Shown: positions 49,559-58,974, counted from the first letter of the stretch. The stretch is DNA of 64,000 bases from Candidatus Aramenus sulfurataquae (GCA_000565255.1 ASRH01000004.1:62001-126000); one strand, 5' to 3'. The notes: generated by a model from the sequence alone, not told the origin. Numbers and translations are program-made.

Positions 49559-50104
49559 ATGATGGAACCTCTAATTTATGAAGAGCTTAAGATCCCTAGC
49601 TCAGTTAAGGTTGAGGTTCAGGACGGTAAGGTTATAGTTAAGGGCCCAAAGGGACAAGTAGAGAAGGACATATCCCACGCTAAAGGTATCATAGTATCGG
49701 TGTCTGGAGATAAGGTGACTTTTGAGGCTACCTTTGCCACTAGGAGACAAAAGGCGACGCTTTATAGTCTAAAGAGGGAGATAGAAAACATGTTCATTGG
49801 CGTGACTAAAGGCTATAGGTATTATCTAAAGATAATATTCACCCATTTCCCCATTTCGGTTAAGGTAGTAGGTAATGAAGTTCAGATCACCAATTTGATT
49901 GGCGAGAAAAACGTAAGGAAGGCAAATATAATGCCTGGAGTTAAAGTTACTGTGAAAGGGGAGGACATCGTCGTAGAGGGATCGGATCTAGAGAAAGTGG
50001 CGCAAACGGCTGCTAACATAGAATCCGCGTCAAAAATAAAAGGCTTTGACAGAAGAGTCTTCTCCGACGGCATATACATTTACAAGAAGGAGGTAGTTGA
50101 ATAA
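49559..50104 (+). CDS. rpl6: 50S ribosomal protein L6
   Basis: 181 residues, uL6: [70 protein letters not shown] 49559 (or 49562) chosen; a GTG at 49547 is upstream. Its TAA overlaps the rpl32e ATG. Confidence 0.96.
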   Translation: MMEPLIYEELKIPSSVKVEVQDGKVIVKGPKGQVEKDISHAKGIIVSVSGDKVTFEATFATRRQKATLYSLKREIENMFIGVTKGYRYYLKIIFTHFPISVKVVGNEVQITNLIGEKNVRKANIMPGVKVTVKGEDIVVEGSDLEKVAQTAANIESASKIKGFDRRVFSDGIYIYKKEVVE

Positions 50105-50505
50105 TGGTCTCGACTGAACTGAAAAGGATACAGAGACTTAGGGCTATTTATAAGTCCAGAAAACCTGAGTTTCTAAGGTACGACTGGGACAAGTACTTTA
50201 GATTGGAAAGACAAGAGACGTGGAGAAGGCCAAGGGGAATAGACAACAAGACTAGGCTTCACTTAAAGGGATTCCCTAAGCTGGTATCCTCGGGCTACAT
50301 AAAGCCTAAGGAAATAAGGTATAGACATCCATCCGGATTAGAGGCAGTTTACGTTAGGAGTATTAACGACCTAGATAAAATACCCGCAGATAAGAGAAAA
50401 AGTGTAATAGCGATTTTAAGTGGTAATATAGGGCTAAAGAAGAAAGCGGAAATTATAAAGAAAGCTTCTGAGTACGGCATAAGGGTAGCTAATGGTGGTG
50501 CATAA
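50104..50505 (+). CDS. rpl32e: 50S ribosomal protein L32e
   Basis: 133 residues, eL32: PEFLRYDWDKYFRLERQETWRRPRGIDNKTRLHLKG, KEIRYRHPSGLEAVYVRS. Overlaps both neighbours by one base. Confidence 0.97.
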   Translation: MVSTELKRIQRLRAIYKSRKPEFLRYDWDKYFRLERQETWRRPRGIDNKTRLHLKGFPKLVSSGYIKPKEIRYRHPSGLEAVYVRSINDLDKIPADKRKSVIAILSGNIGLKKKAEIIKKASEYGIRVANGGA

Positions 50506-50960
50506 TGCCGGATCTTTACTTACAAAGGAGACTAGCCGCAGATATTGCTAACGTTGGCCTAAATAACGTAAAGTTTTTGCCAGAGTACTTAGACGAGGTA
50601 AGAGATGCTCTTACTAGGGAAGATGTAAGGAAACTGATCGAGGAAGGGAAGATAATAATAGAGAAAAAGAGGGGGATCAGCGGATCTAGAACAAAGACTA
50701 GGAGGAAGAACAGGAGAGTTAAGGGAGAGGGCAGGAGAACTGGAAGCAAAAAGGGCGGGAAGAACGCTCGTTCGAATGAAAGGGATATGTGGGTTGTGAG
50801 GATTAGGAAAATGAGAGAGTACTTAAGGGAGCTAAGGGATAATGGAACCATAGATAGCTCAACCTATAGGTTATTCTATAGGAAAGCTAAGGGAGGAACA
50901 TTCAAGAGTCTGGCTGATTTAAGGAATACCTTAAGGCAACAAGGTAAGATAAAGGGGTAA
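50505..50960 (+). CDS. rpl19e: 50S ribosomal protein L19e
   Basis: 151 residues, eL19: LYLQRRLAADIANVGLNNVKF, KRGISGSRTKTRRKNRRVKGEGRRTGSKKG, then the helical WVVRIRKMREYLRELRDNG and KGGTFKSLADLRNTL. Confidence 0.97.
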   Translation: MPDLYLQRRLAADIANVGLNNVKFLPEYLDEVRDALTREDVRKLIEEGKIIIEKKRGISGSRTKTRRKNRRVKGEGRRTGSKKGGKNARSNERDMWVVRIRKMREYLRELRDNGTIDSSTYRLFYRKAKGGTFKSLADLRNTLRQQGKIKG

Positions 50961-50966
50961 GTTGAC

Positions 50967-51560
50967 ATGGCGTCTGGACCAAATTATAAGGTTAAGTTTA
51001 GGAGAAGAAGGGAAGGTAAGACAAACTACTACAGAAGGTATGTCTATGTATTGAGTAAGGCAACGAGGCTAGTGATAAGAATTACCAACAAGTATGTAGT
51101 AGCTCAAATAGTGAAGTTTGATCCAAAGGGAGATAAGACTGTTGTAATGGCCCACTCGATAGAGTTGGCTAAGAAGTTTGGGTGGAAGGGGGATACCAAC
51201 AACACTTCCGCTGCCTATTTGACAGGTTACCTACTGGGATTAAGAGCTAGGAAGGCTGGGGTAGAATCAGCTGTGCTAGACATAGGACTTTTCACTCCGA
51301 CGGTTGGCTCCAAGATATTCTACGCAGCCAAGGGCGCTGTAGATGCTGGTCTAAAGCTTCCTTTAGGTGAGGATCTGAAGTTTGACGAAGATCGCATAAA
51401 AGGAGCACATGTAGCGGAATATGCATCGAAACTAGAGACGGAAAATCCAGAAAAGTTTAACAGGATATTCTCAGGGTATCTAAAAAGAGGTCTAAATCCA
51501 AAAGATTTAGTAGCCCATTTCCAAGAGGTCTTAAATAAGATAAAAACTGGTGAGAAATAA
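50967..51560 (+). CDS. rpl18: 50S ribosomal protein L18
   Basis: 197 residues, uL18 of archaeal length: NYKVKFRRRREGKTNYYRRYVYVLSKATRLVIRITNKYV, AAYLTGYLLGLRARKAGV, VLDIGLFTPTVGSKIFYAAKGAVDAGLKLP. Binds 5S rRNA. Confidence 0.97.
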   Translation: MASGPNYKVKFRRRREGKTNYYRRYVYVLSKATRLVIRITNKYVVAQIVKFDPKGDKTVVMAHSIELAKKFGWKGDTNNTSAAYLTGYLLGLRARKAGVESAVLDIGLFTPTVGSKIFYAAKGAVDAGLKLPLGEDLKFDEDRIKGAHVAEYASKLETENPEKFNRIFSGYLKRGLNPKDLVAHFQEVLNKIKTGEK

Positions 51561-52204
51561 TGGCAGAGGAAGTTCCTGTAACTAACGTAGAGGAGTGGAA
51601 ACCCAGGACTAAGGTAGGACAACTTGTAAAGGAAGGCAAGATTACATCGATGAAGGAGCTTTTTGAGAAAAACTTGCCTATAGTAGAACCTGAAATTGTT
51701 GACGTACTTTTACCCAATCTTAAGTACGAGGTCATTGATATTAGGGTAGTACAGAAGCAGACTGACGCGGGAGAGTTGTCTAGGTACAAGGTGTTAGTTG
51801 TTATGGGCAACTTCGACGGTTACGTAAGCATTGGGTTAGGAAAGGCCAAGCAGTTGAGGGTGGCGATACAAAAGGCTGTAAGAGATGCCAAGATGAATAT
51901 TATCCCTGTTAGAAGGGGTTGCGGTAGTTGGGAGTGTACGTGTGGAGAACCTCATAGTTTGCCCTTTACGGTAAGCGGTAGGGCGGGAAGCGTGGAAGTA
52001 GTGTTGAAGCCTGCCCCTAAGGGGACTGGTCTCGTGGTAGGGAGCGTTCTAAAGACGTTGCTGTCTTACGCTGGGCTGAAAGACGTGTGGTCTTTCAGCA
52101 GTGGTGAGACTAGGACAAAGGAGAACTTCATTAAAGCAGGCTATAGTGCCCTGTATAATACTTACAGATTCGTTACTCCCGCAGACTGGGCAAGAAAGAG
52201 GTGA
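51560..52204 (+). CDS. rps5: 30S ribosomal protein S5
   Basis: 214 residues, uS5: EWKPRTKVGQLVKEGKITSMKELFEKNLPI, VVMGNFDGYVSIGLGKAKQL, IIPVRRGCGSWECTCGEPHSLPF, GTGLVVGSVLKTLLSYAGLKDVWSFSSGETRTKENF. Helps decoding accuracy. Confidence 0.97.
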   Translation: MAEEVPVTNVEEWKPRTKVGQLVKEGKITSMKELFEKNLPIVEPEIVDVLLPNLKYEVIDIRVVQKQTDAGELSRYKVLVVMGNFDGYVSIGLGKAKQLRVAIQKAVRDAKMNIIPVRRGCGSWECTCGEPHSLPFTVSGRAGSVEVVLKPAPKGTGLVVGSVLKTLLSYAGLKDVWSFSSGETRTKENFIKAGYSALYNTYRFVTPADWARKR

Positions 52205-52211
52205 TGTAGTT

Positions 52212-52682
52212 ATGCCTAGTCCAATCTTAGTTATAAGGATAAGGGGATCAGCTGGCGCTCCGTGGAATATAGAAGAGACTCTCAGCATGTTAAGGCTAAG
52301 GAGGCCTTTCAACGGGATGATATATCCCAATACTCCCGCAGTGGTAGGCATGTTAAGGAAGGTTCAGTCTTATATTACATGGGGCGAGATAGATCAACCG
52401 ACTTTAGAGCTAGTAATGGAGAGGTTAAGGACCAGAAACGGCGAGAAGCTCAGTGACGATGTGGCCAAGAAAGTTTTAGGGATGGCTCTCGATGAGCTAA
52501 AGAAAGGAATACTTGAAGGAAAAGTCTATGTGAACAAGTTAGATAATGTGTTAAGCCTTCCATTACGTTTCCACCCGCCTAGAGGGGGGTTTAAGGGCAA
52601 AGTTAACGCTCCCTTTGGCGCTGGTGGAGAATTTGGGTATAGGGGGAGTAAAATATCAGAACTCGTGAAGAGGATGGTGTAA
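52212..52682 (+). CDS. rpl30: 50S ribosomal protein L30
   Basis: 156 residues, uL30 of the long archaeal type: ILVIRIRGSAGAPWNIEETLSMLRLRRPFNGMIYPNTPAVVGMLRKVQSYITWGEI and LPLRFHPPRGGFKG. ATG 52212 is chosen; the frame is open further upstream but inside rps5. Confidence 0.96.
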   Translation: MPSPILVIRIRGSAGAPWNIEETLSMLRLRRPFNGMIYPNTPAVVGMLRKVQSYITWGEIDQPTLELVMERLRTRNGEKLSDDVAKKVLGMALDELKKGILEGKVYVNKLDNVLSLPLRFHPPRGGFKGKVNAPFGAGGEFGYRGSKISELVKRMV

Positions 52683-52683
52683 A

Positions 52684-53118
52684 ATGGCGGTAAGAAGGCA
52701 AAAGAAGACCAGAAAAATGAGAGGCCACAGGACTATGAGCTGGGGTGCAAAGACGCAGCACAGGGATAGAGGAAAGGAAGGAGGAAGGCAAGTTGGTATG
52801 CATAAGCATAAGTGGTCTTGGCTAGTAAAGTATGGCAAGGATTGGTACGGTAAGCACGGATTTGTAAATCCCACGTCTGAGGAGAAGACAATTATAACAT
52901 TAAGACAACTAAACGAAATGATAACTAACGGTAAAATTCAAGTAGAAATGAAAGATGGAAAGGCGTACGTTGATCTGACTAAACTGGGGTACGAGAAATT
53001 GCTCGGAGGCGGGAAAGTTAGTATGCCCCTAGTTGTAAGGGTAGCAGAAGCTACTGAGCTCGCTAAAAGTAAAATAGAGAAGGCAGGAGGCCAACTTGTC
53101 CTCGAACAAAAGGAGTAA
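52684..53118 (+). CDS. rpl15: 50S ribosomal protein L15
   Basis: 144 residues, uL15: RRQKKTRKMRGHRTMSWGAKTQHRDRGKEGGRQVGMHKHKW and YGKHGFVNPTSEE. Last ribosomal gene of the run before secY; a T-rich stretch follows. Confidence 0.97.
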   Translation: MAVRRQKKTRKMRGHRTMSWGAKTQHRDRGKEGGRQVGMHKHKWSWLVKYGKDWYGKHGFVNPTSEEKTIITLRQLNEMITNGKIQVEMKDGKAYVDLTKLGYEKLLGGGKVSMPLVVRVAEATELAKSKIEKAGGQLVLEQKE

Positions 53119-53163
53119 TCTTTTTAATCATGGTTATTTTTGAAAATTTCCTCTATTTTTACC
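53119..53163 (+). terminator. T-rich region after rpl15
   Basis: Three T-runs (TTTTT, ATTTTTG, TATTTTTA) follow directly after the rpl15 stop. Archaeal termination uses such U-rich tracts, so the ribosomal operon may partly end here before the separate secY promoter. Confidence 0.4.
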
Positions 53164-53205
53164 TAATACGTAAGCTTCTCACTTACTTGTTCTTTTGCGG
53201 GATAG

Positions 53206-53217
53206 AAAATATAAACC
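53206..53217 (+). promoter_or_regulatory. TATA box of secY
   Basis: AAAATATAAACC lies 29-40 nt before the secY ATG at 53246. secY, unlike its upstream neighbours, therefore seems to have its own promoter. Confidence 0.5.
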
Positions 53218-53245
53218 AGTTTTCGCAAATGATTGTTGAACATTT

Positions 53246-54646
53246 ATGTCGTTTATGGACTCTTTAGCGAAACTGGGGCAAGTATTGCCAGCAGTAACAA
53301 AGCCGTCACAGAAACCCTCGCTAAACCAGAAGCTAATATGGTCTATTGTCGCAGTGGCTATCTACCTCGTTATGTCGTCCGTGCCCCTATACGGTCTTCA
53401 AGTGTCTAACTCGTCTTTTTTCAGCAATTTCCTTCTTGAACAAGTTATATTTGCATCTACCGCAGGGACGTTAGCGCAACTCGGCATAGGTCCCATCATT
53501 ACAGCTGGTTTAATAATGCAGATCCTAGTAGGATCCAAGCTCATTAACATGAACCTAAATGACGAGGAGGATAGGGCTAAGTTTACGGAAGCGCAAAAAG
53601 GCCTAGCGTTCATATTCATAATTATTGAGGCTTTTCTTTTTGGCTTTGCACTGGCAGGAAATTCTGGCCTCTCGAGGTTGGATTTTGCCTCTATTATAGC
53701 AGGCCAGCTAATAGTTGCAACGTACTTCATACTGCTTTTGGACGAGATGATCCAGAAGGGGTGGGGGCTCGGATCCGGAGTCAGCCTATTCATATTGGCT
53801 GGAGTTATGAAGATAATGTTCTGGTATATGTTCGGAATCGTTACGGTCTCTTCTCAGAACCTTCCAGTTGGTTTCTTCCCATCCCTTGTCTCTACTGTGG
53901 TATCTCACGGTAATATCCTGGACCTCATAGTAAACACAACGAAGCCCTTCCAGCCTGATTTGGTGGGATTGGTCTCTACCATAGGGCTTACGATACTTAT
54001 AATATACTTGGAGTCCATAAACATAAATATCCCAGTAACTTCTCAAAAGCTGAGGGGGATAAGGAGGACCATCCCCCTAAATTTCCTATATGTAAGTAGC
54101 ATTCCAGTTATATTTGTAAGCGTGTTAGGGGCAGACATCGAGCTTTTCTCCACTTTGGCCTCGTACGTTTCTCCAGGTGTGCAGAGGGTGCTAAATGCGA
54201 TAGATTCTGCGTTTGTGTTCCCTCCGCCTAATACGACCATTCCGCATAGCGTTTACGCTCTTGTCGAGGATCCGGTAGGTGCAGTAGTTTACGCTTTGGT
54301 GTTCCTAGTGTTAGGGATAATATTTGGGCTGGTGTGGGTGGAGGTAGCCGGCTTAGACCCTGCAACTCAAGCTAGGTCACTAGTCGAGGCTGGAATAGAG
54401 ATTCCGGGAATGAGGAGCAATCCAAGAGTTATAGAGGGCATACTTGCAAGGTATATATACCCTCTGGCCTTCTTTAGCTCAGTGATAGTTACTCTAATAG
54501 CGGTAGTTGCCACATTCTTAGGAGTATACGGGACTGGTGTGGGGCTTATACTGGCTGTGTCTATAGCTATGCAGTACTACAGTCTGCTAGCCTACGAGAG
54601 GTCAATAGAGATGTATCCTTTATTAAAGAGAATTATCGGTGAATAA
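53246..54646 (+). CDS. secY: Preprotein translocase subunit SecY (Sec61 alpha)
   Basis: 466 residues with about ten membrane helices; LWSIVAVAIYLVMSSVPLYGL is the first. Marks include GIGPIITAGLIMQILVGSKLI, the periplasmic plug region and ESININIPVTSQKLRGIRRTIPLNFLYVSSIPVIF with basic cytoplasmic loop. Forms the protein-conducting channel. Followed 15 nt later by adkA. Confidence 0.97.
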   Translation: MSFMDSLAKLGQVLPAVTKPSQKPSLNQKLIWSIVAVAIYLVMSSVPLYGLQVSNSSFFSNFLLEQVIFASTAGTLAQLGIGPIITAGLIMQILVGSKLINMNLNDEEDRAKFTEAQKGLAFIFIIIEAFLFGFALAGNSGLSRLDFASIIAGQLIVATYFILLLDEMIQKGWGLGSGVSLFILAGVMKIMFWYMFGIVTVSSQNLPVGFFPSLVSTVVSHGNILDLIVNTTKPFQPDLVGLVSTIGLTILIIYLESININIPVTSQKLRGIRRTIPLNFLYVSSIPVIFVSVLGADIELFSTLASYVSPGVQRVLNAIDSAFVFPPPNTTIPHSVYALVEDPVGAVVYALVFLVLGIIFGLVWVEVAGLDPATQARSLVEAGIEIPGMRSNPRVIEGILARYIYPLAFFSSVIVTLIAVVATFLGVYGTGVGLILAVSIAMQYYSLLAYERSIEMYPLLKRIIGE

Positions 54647-54661
54647 TATAGTGGTGGGTGA

Positions 54662-55255
<594 letters not shown>

Positions 55256-55256
55256 A

Positions 55257-55700
55257 ATGGAGTACCAAATCTTAGGTATCATTTTGTTATCTTTTTTGTC
55301 TAATTTTATAATATATATCATATACAGGAGTTTTATACAACGCAAACTATTAAACGCTATAAGGATGCTAGAATATTACAACTCGAGGCTTGAGAGGGTA
55401 GTCTCGCCCAAGAGAAAGGAAAAAGTATATAAAAAAGTTTCGTCGGAAATTAAGGCCTATAATTCCAGGTTATATAAGTATTCTTTCGTCCAGTCAGTTC
55501 TTCTTATAGCTTTCTACATGGTTGACCTCTTCGTTCTATTGACATATTTTGTAGTTCCAGTCCGTTTTCCCTATTACGTACCATACCTTACCCTCAAGAA
55601 AGATGGCCAATACTATCTAAATCTGGGTTACCTACTCGTATTTATATTGTCGTTCATACTTTTCACGCCTATTTCGCTAAGACGCCCGAAGATTATTTAA
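55257..55700 (+). CDS. DUF106 membrane protein (Oxa1/EMC3/TMCO1-like insertase)
   Basis: 147 residues with three hydrophobic helices (about 5-23, 78-98, 122-142) and a charged coiled segment between the first two (RMLEYYNSRLERVVSPKRKEKVYKK). This is the layout of the archaeal Ylp1/DUF106 group of the Oxa1 superfamily. It is conserved between adkA and rpl34e next to secY, supporting a role in membrane-protein insertion. Confidence 0.8.
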   Translation: MEYQILGIILLSFLSNFIIYIIYRSFIQRKLLNAIRMLEYYNSRLERVVSPKRKEKVYKKVSSEIKAYNSRLYKYSFVQSVLLIAFYMVDLFVLLTYFVVPVRFPYYVPYLTLKKDGQYYLNLGYLLVFILSFILFTPISLRRPKII

Positions 55701-55730
55701 GCCATTAGAATTATCTAAAATTGGTCACTT

Positions 55731-55994
55731 ATGCCTAGACCCGCACTTAGGTCAAGGTCACTTAGAAAAATAAGCGTTAAGTTACCAAGTGGTAGGTCTG
55801 CTACACACTACGAGAGGAGAAAGAACTCAGAGGCGGTCTGTGCAATATGCAAAAAGCCTTTGAGGGGAGTACCCACCAATGGGGTAAACAAGCTAAGCAA
55901 GACTGAGAAACGCCCTCAAAGAATGTTCGGAGGTTATCTCTGCCACCATTGTTTGGAGAGGTTAATTAAGTCATCCTTGAGAGGAAATTCATGA
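55731..55994 (+). CDS. rpl34e: 50S ribosomal protein L34e
   Basis: 87 residues, eL34: [25 protein letters not shown], zinc site CAICKKPL ... CHHC. The end overlaps cmk by 4 nt. Confidence 0.95.
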   Translation: MPRPALRSRSLRKISVKLPSGRSATHYERRKNSEAVCAICKKPLRGVPTNGVNKLSKTEKRPQRMFGGYLCHHCLERLIKSSLRGNS

Positions 55995-56548
55995 TAGTTT
56001 TGATAAGTGGTCCTTCTGGTAGCGGAAAGACCACAGTTGCTAGGTCTCTTTCTGCAAAACTAAATCTGAATTACGTCTCCGCAGGGGAACTATTTAGGCA
56101 AGTCGCTAAGTCAATGGGAAAGGACATCTTAGATCTAAACCTTGAGGCAGAAAAGGACTTTTCCATAGACAAAGAAATAGACAGGAAAATATTTGAAAGG
56201 GCACTTAGGGGTAACGTAGTAATAGAGTCCCATATTGTGGGTTGGCTTTTGAGGGACTTATCTGACGTTAGCGTATATCTGTGGGCACCGGTGGAGGAGA
56301 GAGCAAGGAGAATTTCTATTAGGGATAACCTTCCCTACAAGGAAGCCCTTGAGAAGGTTATAGCTAGAGAAGACAGCCACGGAAGTAGGTTCTGGAAATA
56401 CTACGGTGTTGATTTTTCCGATCTTTCCGCCTACGATCTTACTCTCAATACCTTCGGGCTAACGGCAGATAAGGTAGTCGAAATAATTCTCCAATACATT
56501 CGCTCCAAAAATAGTTTTGTTGATCTCCCAACTGCTTTTAAAAGTTAG
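55991..56548 (+). CDS. cmk: Cytidylate kinase
   Basis: 185 residues: P-loop [41 protein letters not shown]-type [22 protein letters not shown], and a lid RRISIRDN. Phosphorylates CMP and dCMP. Conserved after rpl34e. Confidence 0.93.
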   Translation: MIVLISGPSGSGKTTVARSLSAKLNLNYVSAGELFRQVAKSMGKDILDLNLEAEKDFSIDKEIDRKIFERALRGNVVIESHIVGWLLRDLSDVSVYLWAPVEERARRISIRDNLPYKEALEKVIAREDSHGSRFWKYYGVDFSDLSAYDLTLNTFGLTADKVVEIILQYIRSKNSFVDLPTAFKS

Positions 56549-56567
56549 GGAGGAAAGGTGTGATTAG

Positions 56568-56801
56568 TTGACTGTAGAGGCGCTTGTCCAACAGCTTACT
56601 ACTCAAGTCACTGAGATAGCGTGGAGCGTGTTTATACTGGCGTGGGCCGTTGGGTGGGCTGTGAGGGGATCTCCTATACCTATATTTAAGGTAAAGAGGA
56701 CAGGGCAGGACATAATTGAGGACGCCATACTTGCGGCCTTCTGGTTAGCTGTTGGTACTACCGTGTTCAGCTTGATCTCCTATATAGCGGGCCAAGTTTA
56801 A
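56568..56801 (+). CDS. cedA1: CedA1, small membrane subunit of the Ced DNA importer
   Basis: 77 residues with two membrane helices (about 17-34 and 53-74) linked by PIPIFKVKRTGQDIIEDAI. Size, topology and position directly before cedA match CedA1 of Sulfolobus. With CedA, CedA2 and the ATPase CedB it imports DNA between cells after UV-induced pili-mediated contact. TTG start 19 nt after cmk. Confidence 0.75.
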   Translation: MTVEALVQQLTTQVTEIAWSVFILAWAVGWAVRGSPIPIFKVKRTGQDIIEDAILAAFWLAVGTTVFSLISYIAGQV

Positions 56802-56813
56802 AGGTGATCGCCG

Positions 56814-57599
56814 TTGTATAGCTCGTTCGAGTTTCTGGGGATAGCTTTCGACCTAGCTATCCTCACGTACTTTATAGGAACTCTAATAATGGGCCTTCCT
56901 ATACCCGTTTACGGCTTGAAGAAATGGGGTCCTAAGCTTATTTCTGATGGAATATACTCAGCTGTTCTAGTAAACCTCTTTGAGCTCATCCTTTACGTCT
57001 CACAGGAGATCTCGTCAGCTATTGGCGCTAGCTGGGCGAACTTTTACCAGTGGATATATGAAGTTATAGCTCAAGAGCTCAACATCTTTTTCTTAGTTAA
57101 GGTACTCTACGCTGTGGCCGCTGCGTCGGAAGACCCTGCACTGAATGTACTTATGTCTCCTCTGCTTTTCATTTTTTCCTTTCTAACTGGGCTTATAACA
57201 ACAATGGAGACTATCCTCATAATATCTTACATAGTGTTGCAGGACAACGGGTTATTCATAGCTATGGGGATATTGCTGATGGCTTTGCCTTTTAGAATCG
57301 GGAGGAGTATTGGTGGTGCCTTGATCGGATTCGCGGTAGTCTTTTACATAGGCCTTCCTTACCTCCCAAACTTCTTGACTGGACTAGGCATGAATTTGCT
57401 CAACATGTCAAACGTTAACACCAATAACACCCAGGACTTTGTTACCTTCCTTATAACTTACGCTATTCCTTACTTAATAGAGAGTACAGTAGTTCTTCCC
57501 ACAGCGTATATTACTATACTCTCTGGACTCTCATTAGGCCTTGGTTCGGCAATAAGCGGGTATTCCTCTAGGCTACCTATACCCATTGATATCTTCTAG
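56814..57599 (+). CDS. cedA: CedA, DNA-import channel protein
   Basis: 261 residues, with about six or seven membrane helices: FDLAILTYFIGTLIMGLPIPVYGLKK near the start (echoing the CedA1 PIPIF..K motif), AVLVNLFELILYV, LLFIFSFLTGLITTMETILIISYIVL, and a C-terminal IPYLIESTVVLPTAYITILSGLSLGLGS. No signal peptide. TTG start. The ATPase cedB is not in this window. Confidence 0.78.
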   Translation: MYSSFEFLGIAFDLAILTYFIGTLIMGLPIPVYGLKKWGPKLISDGIYSAVLVNLFELILYVSQEISSAIGASWANFYQWIYEVIAQELNIFFLVKVLYAVAAASEDPALNVLMSPLLFIFSFLTGLITTMETILIISYIVLQDNGLFIAMGILLMALPFRIGRSIGGALIGFAVVFYIGLPYLPNFLTGLGMNLLNMSNVNTNNTQDFVTFLITYAIPYLIESTVVLPTAYITILSGLSLGLGSAISGYSSRLPIPIDIF

Positions 57600-57613
57600 A
57601 GGGTGCAAAAGTA

Positions 57614-57772
57614 TTGAAGAGCAAGACCTTGGCTGTAGCGCTTATAGCTGTAAACATGGTGATAATGTCGTTATCCACAAAAAACGTCGTTTACTTAGTC
57701 TTTAACGCCATCTTAATTGTAGTAATTTACGTTGTTGTAACCCTTATTTCGAAGAGGTTTGCTGAGGGTTAG
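57614..57772 (+). CDS. cedA2: CedA2, small membrane subunit of the Ced DNA importer
   Basis: 52 residues encoded from a TTG 14 nt after cedA, too short for common gene-length cutoffs. Two hydrophobic helices, ALIAVNMVIMSLS and VVYLVFNAILIVVIYVVVTLIS, are separated by a short polar turn (TKN) and end in KRFAEG. Number, topology and place after cedA fit CedA2. GAGGGTGC lies just upstream of the start. Confidence 0.72.
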   Translation: MKSKTLAVALIAVNMVIMSLSTKNVVYLVFNAILIVVIYVVVTLISKRFAEG

Positions 57773-57878
57773 ACTTCCTCTCCTTTTTTACCTCCTTAGT
57801 CATAAATATAGTAGTTTTTTGCCTTCCACCCATATTAGGTCAAGTAAAGTTAAAAGGCGATAGTAAAAAGCCTTACCT

Positions 57879-58298
57879 ATGAAAAAGTTTGAGTTTTTCG
57901 ATCACACTGCGGACGTGGGGATTAGAGCTTACGGAAGGACGCTTGAAGAGGCGTTTGAGAACGCAGCGTTAGCCGTCTTTGAGGTAATGACTGACACCTC
58001 TAAGGTCGAGGGAAGGGAATGCAGAGATGTAGAAATAGAAGGTTATGATCTCGAAAATCTATTGTATAGGTGGATCGAATCCCTACTTGTGTTCTACGAC
58101 TCCGAGCTTTTGCTCTTTAGTAAGTTCTCCGTTAAAATAGATCAGGATAACTTTAAGCTCAAGGGGAGGGCTTGCGGGGAGAGGTTTGACGAGAGCAGAC
58201 ACGAGAGAAGAACTTTGGTGAAGGCTATGACTTACAGTGAAATGAGGATAGAACAAAATGATGGCATTTACGAGCTAACCTTCGTCGTTGATATTTAA
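57879..58298 (+). CDS. Archease
   Basis: 139 residues: FFDHTADVGIRAYGRTLEEAFENAALAVFEVMTD (metal-binding Asp), LLYRWIESLLVFYDSE, ERRTLVKAMTYSEMRI, FVVDI end. Activates the tRNA ligase RtcB and is thus tied to the splicing of the intron-bearing tRNAs seen here. TATA-like GTAAAGTTAAAAGG lies about 20-35 nt upstream. Convergent overlap of 24 nt with the next gene. Confidence 0.95.
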   Translation: MKKFEFFDHTADVGIRAYGRTLEEAFENAALAVFEVMTDTSKVEGRECRDVEIEGYDLENLLYRWIESLLVFYDSELLLFSKFSVKIDQDNFKLKGRACGERFDESRHERRTLVKAMTYSEMRIEQNDGIYELTFVVDI

Positions 58299-58775
58299 CC
58301 TTGCCTTACAATCTTCACAGTAGTAGTTTGGAAGTAAGTCCAACTCATGGACGTCTTTAAACCCTCTCATAATACATTGGTTTTTGCAGCCCTCTAAACC
58401 CGCTATTTTTCCAATAGAAAAGAGCGACATCTTCTTAAGCCTCTCTATAGTTTTATCCATAGACACGTCTTCAAGGTTTCTGATGAAAAGTAGAGCTAGT
58501 TTGTCCTTGGTTGCGAAAAGGCTAGGCGTTACGATGGGCACATCAGCTATTCCCAATACCACGTCGTACGGATAACCGTAGAACCTCTTGGCAAAGCTGT
58601 CTAGAAGGCTAGACGAGTTATATCCGTTCTTGTCCCACTCATAGCTAGTTACAGAGACGTGGAATATTTCGGGATACGTCTTCACGCTGAAGCCATTCTC
58701 TGTCAGGAATGAGGAGATGGCATTGAGTAAGCTTTTGTCTACTTTGTTGACTTGAACCAATAGGACTTTCTTCAT
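58275..58775 (-). CDS. Archaemetzincin homologue without catalytic residues
   Basis: 166 residues. The overall archaemetzincin plan is kept: YDVVLGIADVPIVTPSLFATKDKLALLF (family: LGVTDVDLY...), and near the end GLEGCKNQCIM ... YYCEDC, the structural zinc site. But where active members have HExGHxxGLxHC, this one has FSIGKIAGLEGC: both flanking His, the catalytic Glu and the third His are replaced by F, S, K and G. It should therefore not be a protease. The ORF is intact, so it may have another role, perhaps binding. Confidence 0.72.
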   Translation of the reverse strand: MKKVLLVQVNKVDKSLLNAISSFLTENGFSVKTYPEIFHVSVTSYEWDKNGYNSSSLLDSFAKRFYGYPYDVVLGIADVPIVTPSLFATKDKLALLFIRNLEDVSMDKTIERLKKMSLFSIGKIAGLEGCKNQCIMRGFKDVHELDLLPNYYCEDCKARLNINDEG

Positions 58776-58900
58776 GTGGGGGGCCCTGGAGACCCTATCT
58801 CATTGAGCCCTTTTAAGGGCATCTCCTAGAGAGTCGCCAAGCCCCCGTCTCTAATACTTTGACAAAAATTTTAAGTTTGAGACCATACATAAATATGATT

Positions 58901-58974
58901 GCCGTCGTAGCTCAGCCCGGGAGAGCGCCCGGCTGAAGACCGGGTTGTCCGGGGTTCAAGTCCCCGCGACGGCA
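58901..58974 (+). tRNA. tRNA-Phe(GAA)
   Basis: Acceptor GCCGTCG/CGACGGC, discriminator A, anticodon stem CCCGG/CCGGG with loop CTGAAGA (anticodon GAA), T arm CGGGG-TTCAAGT-CCCCG. No intron. T-rich and TATA-like bases (TTTTAAG) lie about 25-40 nt upstream. Confidence 0.97.
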
